From: Candidatus Glassiibacteriota bacterium
GTDB taxonomy: Bacteria > Gemmatimonadota > Glassbacteria > GWA2-58-10
Reading direction: 5' to 3'
Assembly (NCBI GenBank): GCA_016934095.1
Contig: JAFGTO010000228.1
Coordinates: forward strand, 1 to 13,221
Length of the DNA: 13,221 nucleotides
The notes under the pieces were generated by a model, which worked only from the letters and a program-made list of their open reading frames with translations, was not told the origin of the DNA and did not search any database. Below, piece after piece: positions 7,724-13,221 of this stretch. A program made the translations under genes and the position numbers. Position 1 is the stretch's first letter; every line of letters begins with the position of its first letter.

Positions 7724-8863
7724 TCAGGAATCTCCCGGGCCGCCGGGGGAAACACCGGCTCCGCCGCCAGGTGAACGGCCGTCCCCCAACGCCGGGGAGT
7801 TGCCGAAATACACGGTCCGGCTGGGAAAAGCAAAGCTCAGCCCCAGCTCGTGCACGATCTCCATGATCGACAGGTTTATCCTCTCGCGCACTTCCAGGTA
7901 TTCCGCCCAGACAGTGCTGACAGTGAAGTAATAGAGAAAGACGTCCAGGGAACTGGGCCCGAAATCGGTAAAGCGCACCAGCATGTATTCCTGGTGCACT
8001 TCCGGATCGTGCTCGAGCAGCGAGCGGATGCGCCCGACAAGCTGGCGGACTTTCTCCACGGGGCTGTCGTACTGGACGCCGATGGTCATTTTCACCCGGC
8101 GCTTGTTCATACTGCTGCAGTTCTCGATAATCTCGCTGGTGATTTTCTTGTTGGGGATGACCATTACGGTATTGGACCAGGTGCGCAGCCTGATACTGCG
8201 GAACCCGATGCTCTCCACGAAACCATCCACCTCGCCGAACCTGATCCAGTCGCCCACCCGGAAAGGCTTGTCGGTAAACATCACCACCGTGCCAAAAACG
8301 TTGGCCACCGTGTCCTGGGCGGCCAGGGCGATAGCCAGGCCGCCTATGCCCAGTCCGGCCAGCAGGCTGGAGACCGAGTAGCCCAGGTTCTGAACGATCA
8401 TCACACCGCCGAAGATCAGCACGGTGGCCCGGATGGCCTGGCGCACCAGCGGGGTGAACTGTTTGGCCAGGTGATCATCCTGCCTGGAAAAAAACTGCCT
8501 GGTGAATTCGGTCAGCAGCTCTGTCAGCCGGTAGGCGGCCCAGACCGCGATCAGGCTCAGGGTGACGTGGTAGGTCTGGGTGACGAACCGCGGGATGTCG
8601 TAAGGCTCCCTGGGCAGGTCGAAAGAGAAGATGGCGAAAAACAGGCCCAGGGAAAGCACCAGTGCGTTGACCGGCGGGGTAAGCGCCGAGATCAGGATGT
8701 CATCGTACTCGAACCTGGTCTTCTCGGACCAGCTGCGGAGCTTGCGGGCGATATACTGGTCGAAGACCTTCCGGAAAACCAGGCTGGCCAGGATTATCAG
8801 GAAGGCCGCCAGGTAGCGGTAAGCTTCCTGGCCGAGGACCGCCTGCGTCATGTAGTCGGGCAT
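7724..8863 (-). CDS. MscS-family mechanosensitive ion channel
   Basis: The 379-residue membrane protein should open a pore when membrane tension rises, protecting the cell from osmotic downshock. Hydrophobic helices lie at about 16-31, 61-81, 99-117 and 139-158, followed by the pore helix at about 163-196 ('SSLLAGLGIGGLAIALAAQD' then 'TVANVFGTVVMF'), which has the small-residue packing pattern of MscS TM3. The beta domain follows with 'DKPFRVGDWIRFGEVDGFVE' and 'TWSNTVMVIPNKK' (about 198-240), then the alpha/beta vestibule to about 352. The last 27 residues are Gly/Pro/Ser-rich and look disordered. The helix count suits the YnaI/MscM-like members rather than the 286-residue E. coli MscS. A GGAG (8878-8875) lies eleven bases before the chosen ATG; a second in-frame ATG at 8851 has no ribosome site. 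It sits between an exported esterase and a sugar kinase on the same strand, a placement that may simply be operon drift. Confidence 0.93.
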   Translation of the reverse strand: MPDYMTQAVLGQEAYRYLAAFLIILASLVFRKVFDQYIARKLRSWSEKTRFEYDDILISALTPPVNALVLSLGLFFAIFSFDLPREPYDIPRFVTQTYHVTLSLIAVWAAYRLTELLTEFTRQFFSRQDDHLAKQFTPLVRQAIRATVLIFGGVMIVQNLGYSVSSLLAGLGIGGLAIALAAQDTVANVFGTVVMFTDKPFRVGDWIRFGEVDGFVESIGFRSIRLRTWSNTVMVIPNKKITSEIIENCSSMNKRRVKMTIGVQYDSPVEKVRQLVGRIRSLLEHDPEVHQEYMLVRFTDFGPSSLDVFLYYFTVSTVWAEYLEVRERINLSIMEIVHELGLSFAFPSRTVYFGNSPALGDGRSPGGGAGVSPGGPGDS

Positions 8864-9010
8864 TGCTTTCAGCGCTCCGTTAATTTTTCCTTACTTGATT
8901 TATCGGCGGCAACCGGCCGGATGACCGCAGGGACATCTCCTGCTGCATCCCCCGGGAGCCGGCCGCCCGGTCCGGCGTTCCGTTCCCGAGGCTCCGTGCC
9001 TGAGGTCTTT

Positions 9011-10429
9011 TCAGCGGCTGCCCCCGGGCCCTGCCTTTCCATCCTCCCCGGGCCGCAGGTGCTGGTCAAGCCAGCGGTCCACCACCGGGCCGTGCGGCCC
9101 CCCTACCTCGCCGTGGTCCAGGTACGGGTAGATTCCGATCTCCTTGTCCGCCGAGCCCAGGGCCAGGAACATCTCGTAAATCGCCGGAGCCGGGCAGGTC
9201 CTGTCCCAGAGGCCCATCGATACCAGGGTCGGCACCTTGATCCGGGCAGCCACGTTGAGCACATCGAAATAACTCAAGGTGCGGAATACTTTTTCTTTTT
9301 TCCCGGGGTTCTCTTCGAGATACCAAACCAGGTTCCTGCAAGGGTTGCCGGTGATCTCCATCGACAGAGGGAAGTCGGTGAGGAAAGGCACGCCGGCCAC
9401 GATGAAGCCGACCCTCTTGTCCAGCCCGCCGGCGAGCAGCGACAGCCCCCCGCCCTGGCTGCCGCCGATAGCGCAGATACGCCCGCGGTCGACTTCCGGG
9501 CGGAGCTCGAGGAAATCTATCCCCCGCAGGCAGTGGCAGACAATCTCACGGTAGACAAAGGTTTCAGGGTCATCCACCCCGATGGTCATGTAGGAGCGGT
9601 TGTCCGGGGGGTAGTCTTCCTGGTCGACTCCGTAGCCCCGCACCTGGATGCTCAGGGTGGCGAAACCCTGCCCGGAGTGCCCGACCTTGGGCGAGATGCG
9701 GCCGGTACTGTAGCCCGGCAGGAAAAGCAGCGCCGCATGGGGACCGGGTTTCCAGCGGGGCACGGTGTACCATCCGTGGACCCTCACCCGGTGCAGGCTG
9801 GCGTAGCTTACCCGGTAGACATCCACCGTGCCGGTCGAGAGCAGGCTGTCCAGTTGCATGGTAACCCCGGGCGGGACGGCTTTCAGGCTGTCCAGGGTGG
9901 CCTGCCAGAAGCGGTCGAAGTCGGCCGGCGGATGGATATCGACCGGCCTTCCGGACACATCGTAGCCGAAGGTGAACTCATCGTAAGCCAACTCGCGGCC
10001 GCGGTCGAAAACCAGCACCCGGACATCGTAAAATCCCGGTTTGCCGGCAAGCCTGTCCAGCGCCAGCTCGACAGTCGTCTCCCCGTGCGCAGGCAGGTCT
10101 ATCCGCCTGTCGAGGTCCTGGACCCCGTTCCCCCGGAAGTCGGTCGCCCCGGCATAGAGCAAGGCCCCGGTTATCTCCCGGCCCGAGTTGTTGATAATGC
10201 GCAGGGGTATAGACGGGCCATGGGGGGCAGGCGGCAGCAAGTGGGTCGAATCCGCCGGGAAGACCGGCTCCACCACTGCCTGGTAACCGTTATCATAGGC
10301 CACCGTGCCGCGGTCCCAGGCCAGCAGAATCCCGGCGTCCGGCGCCACGGCCGGGAAAGCGGCCGCAGCGAACAGGATCAGGCCGCAAAGCTTCCGGGAC
10401 CGGCTGCCGGATACGGCAAACAAGCTCAA
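9011..10429 (-). CDS. Exported acetyl xylan esterase-like alpha/beta hydrolase (AXE1 / cephalosporin-C deacetylase family)
   Basis: The 472-residue protein is a serine esterase expected to remove acetyl groups from sugars outside the cytoplasm. The nucleophile elbow 'GGSQGGG' gives Ser324, 'GLWDRTCPAP' gives Asp409 and 'LDHGEVGG' gives His439, in the order and context of the AXE1 (CE7) family. 'HGWYTVPRW' and 'LPGYSTGRISP' (about 218-247) are also typical, and 'RGYGVDQ' precedes the active site. A basic then hydrophobic N-terminus (about 10-28) looks like a signal peptide. Residues about 40-160 form a beta-rich, probably Ig-like domain not found in the usual 320-residue enzymes. The start is a TTG at 10429-10427 supported by AGAGGTGG just upstream. 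It is the first gene of a likely minus-strand series (147 bp to the MscS gene, then 41 bp to the kinase) with its own promoter at 10466-10494. The substrate could be acetyl-xylan, acetylated oligosaccharides or another ester; family membership is secure. Confidence 0.88.
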   Translation of the reverse strand: MSLFAVSGSRSRKLCGLILFAAAAFPAVAPDAGILLAWDRGTVAYDNGYQAVVEPVFPADSTHLLPPAPHGPSIPLRIINNSGREITGALLYAGATDFRGNGVQDLDRRIDLPAHGETTVELALDRLAGKPGFYDVRVLVFDRGRELAYDEFTFGYDVSGRPVDIHPPADFDRFWQATLDSLKAVPPGVTMQLDSLLSTGTVDVYRVSYASLHRVRVHGWYTVPRWKPGPHAALLFLPGYSTGRISPKVGHSGQGFATLSIQVRGYGVDQEDYPPDNRSYMTIGVDDPETFVYREIVCHCLRGIDFLELRPEVDRGRICAIGGSQGGGLSLLAGGLDKRVGFIVAGVPFLTDFPLSMEITGNPCRNLVWYLEENPGKKEKVFRTLSYFDVLNVAARIKVPTLVSMGLWDRTCPAPAIYEMFLALGSADKEIGIYPYLDHGEVGGPHGPVVDRWLDQHLRPGEDGKAGPGGSR

Positions 10430-10716
10430 ATTCCACCTCTTTTCCCGTTTCAGGTAAGCTAAAATATAGTAATCTAACCGGGCCGCAAGGTCAACCTTGA
10501 AATAATTGCCAAAATAATTGGAAAAAAAAGTAAACTATTTGTAACATCATTTGCAATCTCCCGTTTCAAGTTAGAATGCAAAAGTATGCTCAAAGCAATT
10601 ACCCATCGTTGCCGGATTTGCCGTTCCCTTGGACATTCTCTCCGGTTTTTCGAGAGTGCTGTCGGATAATTTTTCTTTAACTTTTTCATTTTATGTTTCA
10701 ACGGCAGGAGGTGTGT
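10430..10716. promoter_or_regulatory. AT-rich intergenic region between divergent esterase and cytochrome genes
   Basis: This 287 bp gap is strikingly AT-rich compared with the genes on both sides and should hold the promoters of both. For the esterase a good candidate is given separately. For the cytochrome only a weak pair is seen: TTGCAA at 10551-10556 and TAGAAT at 10572-10577 with a 15 bp spacer. CTCTC (10638-10642) and GAGAG (10652-10656) could form a 5 bp hairpin followed by T-rich sequence; this is too short to call a terminator or attenuator. The cytochrome ribosome site AGGAGG (10705-10710) closes the region and decides the start at 10717. No small gene is supported in it. Confidence 0.6.
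10466..10494 (-). promoter_or_regulatory. Sigma70-like promoter for the esterase gene
   Basis: On the minus strand TTGACC (10494-10489, five of six to TTGACA) and TACTAT (10471-10466, four of six to TATAAT) are 17 bp apart. Transcription would begin near 10459, giving a leader of about 30 nt that carries the AGAGGTGG ribosome site before the TTG start. An overlapping TATATT (10468-10463) could serve as an alternative -10 with a longer spacer. Confidence 0.45.
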
Positions 10717-13101
10717 ATGAGAATTGCTGACCGGCTCACGCCCCTGGTAACCGCGCTGTGCCTGTCGGTGCTGCTGGCAGCACAGGCTTCGGGATCGGAG
10801 GCGGTTATCCGGCTGGTGGGCTATTCAGAGAGCAAAGCGCAGTCCCTGGGCCTGGAAACCCAGCGCGCCATGCCGCTGGATGTTATCGGTGTCGGGCAGC
10901 CTGTTTATCTGAAGAGTGAGCACGAGGGCACGTACTCCTGGTCTGTCGTTGTCCCGGAAGGCTCTTCGACCGCGCTGAGCAGCACGACCGACCGGGAGGT
11001 TTACCTGGTCCCGGACATGGTCGGCTCCTACGTGGTTACGCTCAGTTACACGGATCCCGAGGGAGCGGCTTCCACCGCCGAGATGACTATTACCGGGGCC
11101 ACTTTCGCGGGTGTGGGAACTGTGGGCGGCGCCACGCCCGGTTTCCCCCAGTGCGGCCTGTGCCACCAGGAAAAGACCGAGGGCTGGTCAATGACCGGGC
11201 ATGCGACTATCACGGAGCGCGACATCGACGGGCTGACCAGCAGCCACATCGGTGGGAGCTGCCTGCCCTGCCACTCGACCGGTTTCGACTCGCTGGCGGT
11301 CAACGGCGGCTTCGACGACCTGGCGGGAGAGGAAGGCTGGACTTTTCCGGAAACCCCGCAAGAGGGAAATTCGGAAATCCTGCACAGCAGCTACCCGCTG
11401 ACCTCCCGTCTGGCCAATGTCCAGTGCGAGGCCTGCCACGGACCGGGGAGCGAACACCGCGGCTCCGGCCCGATCGCCACCTCTTATGACGGCGGGGTGT
11501 GCGGGTACTGCCACGACGCCCCGACACACCACACCCAGGCTACCGAGTGGATGGAGTCGGCTCACGGGCAGACACTGCCCTCGGAGGAGCACTATAACCA
11601 GGCGGGGACCGCCTGCGTGCCCTGCCATACGGCCCAGGGATTTTTCGAGGTCAACGTCAGCCAGACTCACAAGTCCACAGCTCCGTACGATATCATCCAG
11701 GGTGCTACCTGCGTGGTCTGCCACGACCCGCACGACGCCTCGGGCACTTTCCAGCTCAGGGCTGTCGAGGACTACAACTCGGTGGACTCGACAGGTATGG
11801 CGGCATACAAGACCGACGGCACTGCCGAGCACGCCTGCGATGTCTGCCACCACCTGCGCCCGGGCACTTTCGTTCCGGGCAGCCGGCCGCACGAGTCCCA
11901 CCAGACAGATGTCCTCAGCGGCAACGCAGGCTACCGCTACCCTGGCAGGGAATACCCGGCCAACAACGCCCACAACAAGATTATCGAGGGCCGCTGCACC
12001 GGCTGCCACATGTACGGGATGAAAGAAGGCCAGGAAGTCGAATACGAAAAAGGGCTGCACGTAGGCAGCCATACTTTCGCCATGCACGCCGAGGCGGACC
12101 CAGAAAACGGCGGCCCGGAAGAGGACTACTATCTGACCGAGGCCTGCAGCGGCTGCCACAATATCGGCGAGGATTTAGACTACCGCGGTGTCCAGACCCT
12201 GGTAACCGAGCTGCTGGACAGGATCAAGGCGGAGCTCCCGGTCTACGGCGAAGAGGCGGCAAGCTACCTGCAGGGTAACCCGCGCTACAGCCAAATGGAC
12301 ATGGACGCCGGGGTGATTACCGAAGCGCAGATGAACGCGGCCTACAACTGGTACATTTTCAGCCAGGACGGCAGCCGGGGTATCCACAACCCGGCGCTGG
12401 CAATTTCCATCCTCTCGGATGCCCTCGAGGACCTGGGCGGAGCCCTGCCCACCCTGGCCTGCGATTTCAACGAGGACGGCAAGATCAACATTGCGGACGT
12501 GATCTCGCTGCTGCTTTTCCAGCGCGCCAACCCCGGCGACCTGAAGGGCGATTACAACGGCGACGGCAAGGCCAATATCTCCGATGCGATCGCCATGCTG
12601 ATTCAGATAATGAACCAGACCTGCCCGGGGTCCTCGGTGCTGCTGGCCTCAGCAGGCCAGGACGGCTACCTCGAGGTCTCCAGGATCGCTGACCTGACCC
12701 GGGAAGAAATCGATTATGTCGAACAGATGATGTCCCGGATGGACCTGACAGAGGAACAGGAAGCCGCTTTCCGTGTGGCCCTGTACGGCAAGGCCGCCGC
12801 TGCCTCCCTGCCGAAAGCTTTCGCCCTCGGACAGAACTCGCCCAACCCGTTCAACCCGGCCACTACGATCAGCTACAGCGTGCCGGAGGGTCAGTCCGCT
12901 GTGCGGGTGCGCCTGGAAGTCTTCGACATCCGCGGGCGGCTGGTGCAAGTCCTGGTGGATGAGGCCAGGGAGGCGGGCACCTACCACGTGCTCTGGGACG
13001 GTACGGATTCGGGCGGACGCCACCTGGCCAGTGGTGTCTACCTCTACCGCATCCACTCAGGTGAGTTCGTCAAGACCCGCAAGATGGTCCTGCTGAAATA
13101 A
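10717..13101 (+). CDS. Secreted nonaheme cytochrome c with dockerin-type repeats and T9SS sorting domain
   Basis: The 794-residue protein starts with a signal peptide (about 1-28) and an Ig-like beta region (about 55-130). Nine heme c sites of CXXCH form follow: Cys146 (CGLCH), 182 (CLPCH), 237 (CEACH), 262 (CGYCH), 300 (CVPCH), 332 (CVVCH), 374 (CDVCH), 427 (CTGCH) and 477 (CSGCH). A heme-free helical tail (about 488-575) contains 'AAYNWYIFSQDGSRGIHNPA', like the end of NrfA/c554-type multiheme proteins. Residues 583-599 ('DFNEDGKINIADV') and 612-628 ('DYNGDGKANISDA') are a dockerin type I pair of calcium-binding loops. The C-terminus (about 700-794) has 'NSPNPFNPATTISY', 'WDGTDSGGRHLASGVYLYR' and 'KTRKMVLLK', the FlgD-like/T9SS type A sorting domain. 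ATG 10717 is chosen over an in-frame ATG at 10693 because AGGAGG (10705-10710) precedes it by six bases. It should transfer electrons outside the outer membrane; partner and substrate are unknown. It stands alone on the plus strand, with an intron end 36 bp past its stop. Confidence 0.9.
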   Translation: MRIADRLTPLVTALCLSVLLAAQASGSEAVIRLVGYSESKAQSLGLETQRAMPLDVIGVGQPVYLKSEHEGTYSWSVVVPEGSSTALSSTTDREVYLVPDMVGSYVVTLSYTDPEGAASTAEMTITGATFAGVGTVGGATPGFPQCGLCHQEKTEGWSMTGHATITERDIDGLTSSHIGGSCLPCHSTGFDSLAVNGGFDDLAGEEGWTFPETPQEGNSEILHSSYPLTSRLANVQCEACHGPGSEHRGSGPIATSYDGGVCGYCHDAPTHHTQATEWMESAHGQTLPSEEHYNQAGTACVPCHTAQGFFEVNVSQTHKSTAPYDIIQGATCVVCHDPHDASGTFQLRAVEDYNSVDSTGMAAYKTDGTAEHACDVCHHLRPGTFVPGSRPHESHQTDVLSGNAGYRYPGREYPANNAHNKIIEGRCTGCHMYGMKEGQEVEYEKGLHVGSHTFAMHAEADPENGGPEEDYYLTEACSGCHNIGEDLDYRGVQTLVTELLDRIKAELPVYGEEAASYLQGNPRYSQMDMDAGVITEAQMNAAYNWYIFSQDGSRGIHNPALAISILSDALEDLGGALPTLACDFNEDGKINIADVISLLLFQRANPGDLKGDYNGDGKANISDAIAMLIQIMNQTCPGSSVLLASAGQDGYLEVSRIADLTREEIDYVEQMMSRMDLTEEQEAAFRVALYGKAAAASLPKAFALGQNSPNPFNPATTISYSVPEGQSAVRVRLEVFDIRGRLVQVLVDEAREAGTYHVLWDGTDSGGRHLASGVYLYRIHSGEFVKTRKMVLLK

Positions 13102-13139
13102 CGGCGGGCATCGCTCATACCTGTAGTATCCGGGTTATC

Positions 13140-13173
13140 GAGTAGGAGGGGGCCTCACGGCCCCCGTCCTCTC
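13140..13173 (-). ncRNA. Group II intron domain VI with bulged branch-point A
   Basis: GAG pairs with CTC, AGGA with TCCT and GGGGGCC with GGCCCCC, closed by a GTGA loop of the GNRA class. One adenosine at 13143 is bulged between TCCT and CTC on the 3' side, seven nucleotides from the inferred 3' end at 13137, the usual place of the lariat branch point. A single C (13166) is unpaired on the other side. The strong GC stem could be taken for a terminator, but no T-run follows on either strand. Confidence 0.78.
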
Positions 13174-13175
13174 AC

Positions 13176-13207
13176 ACCACCGTACGTACGGTTCCGTATA
13201 CGGCGGT
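13176..13207 (-). ncRNA. Group II intron domain V (catalytic hairpin)
   Basis: The 32-nt element folds as a 9 bp lower helix (ACCGCCGTA with TACGGTGGT, one G-U pair), a two-base CG bulge on the 3' side, a 4 bp upper helix (TACG with CGTA) and a GAAC tetraloop. The lower helix holds a CGC triad, expected for subgroup IIC in place of the AGC triad of other classes. The fold was checked base by base. Confidence 0.8.
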
Positions 13208-13221
13208 TCGTGAAGTATTTC

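Larger units (their letters stand above)
13137..13221 (-). mobile_element. 3' end of a group II intron, subgroup IIC-like (partial, continues beyond the right edge)
   Basis: Read on the minus strand, a domain V hairpin and a domain VI hairpin are joined by a 2-nt linker. They are followed by CGAT, the likely intron 3' end at 13137. The order, the two-base bulge in domain V and the bulged adenosine in domain VI are the defining structure of a self-splicing group II intron. The CGC triad at the base of domain V fits subgroup IIC, whose members insert after terminator hairpins. The intron body, including domain IV and any reverse-transcriptase gene, would lie at higher coordinates outside the window. 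The 3' exon is 13136 downward, between the intron and the end of the cytochrome gene. Confidence 0.82.

Noticed and set aside
8864..9010. Small protein gene between the esterase and the channel gene
   Set aside because: The only open frame overlaps the end of the esterase gene, lacks a ribosome site and shows low-complexity composition.
7850..10462. An 870-codon open frame on the plus strand opposite the MscS and esterase genes
   Set aside because: Same antisense artefact; the minus-strand frames carry complete family motifs and ribosome sites.
10638..10656. CTCTC/GAGAG hairpin before the cytochrome as an attenuator
   Set aside because: The stem has only 5 bp and a 9-nt loop, and there is no immediate T-run or alternative pairing.
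10430..10716. Possible cyclic-di-GMP (GEMM) riboswitch before the cytochrome gene, as in Geobacter multiheme cytochromes
   Set aside because: The conserved aptamer core sequences are not present on the plus strand of the gap.
13148..13165. GC-rich inverted repeat just after the cytochrome gene, possible intrinsic terminator
   Set aside because: There is no T-run on either side, and the stem fits exactly as domain VI of a group II intron next to a domain V hairpin.
13181..13190. CGTACGTACG palindrome as a protein-binding site
   Set aside because: It is explained by the pairing arms and bulge of intron domain V.

Overview
The window is high-GC bacterial DNA, close to fully coding, with short AT-rich gaps only at promoter regions. 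The best clue to the organism is the last gene. Its C-terminus carries a 'SPNPFNP' motif leading into a FlgD-like / type IX secretion (T9SS type A) sorting domain ending in 'KTRKMVLLK'. With the exported DUF5107-TPR protein and the dockerin repeats, this points to an uncultured lineage of the Fibrobacterota-Chlorobiota-Bacteroidota (FCB) superphylum (for example Glassbacteria-, Latescibacterota-, KSB1- or Zixibacteria-like). That placement is inference; there is no marker gene to fix it.

Layout. (1) 1-1562, minus strand: an O6-methylguanine-DNA methyltransferase followed by an amino-acid permease of the APC superfamily that runs off the left edge. (2) 1765-6228, plus strand: a large exported DUF5107 + TPR protein, then an acetamidase/formamidase-family protein with a Tat-like leader. 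A good sigma70-type promoter lies in the AT-rich gap before the first of these. (3) 6270-10429, minus strand, convergent with block 2: an exported acetyl-xylan-esterase-like hydrolase, an MscS-type mechanosensitive channel and an FGGY-family sugar kinase, read in that order from a promoter near 10466-10494. (4) 10717-13101, plus strand, divergent from block 3: an exported nonaheme cytochrome c with an N-terminal Ig-like region, nine CXXCH sites, a dockerin-type calcium-binding pair and a T9SS sorting domain. (5) 13137-13221, minus strand: the 3' end (domains V and VI, with a bulged branch-point adenosine) of a group II intron that looks like subgroup IIC. Its body and any reverse-transcriptase gene lie beyond the right edge.

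How the genes may work together. The esterase and sugar kinase suggest release and phosphorylation of sugars from acetylated plant or algal polysaccharide. The DUF5107 protein, whose core looks like an aldose-mutarotase fold, would fit the same heterotrophic lifestyle. The cytochrome is the most unusual gene: it combines an electron-transfer module with a dockerin and a cell-surface sorting tail, so it may be held on the outer surface in a protein complex. No CRISPR array, tRNA or rRNA was seen. The only mobile element seen is the group II intron end. Functional links between blocks are inference from gene order.
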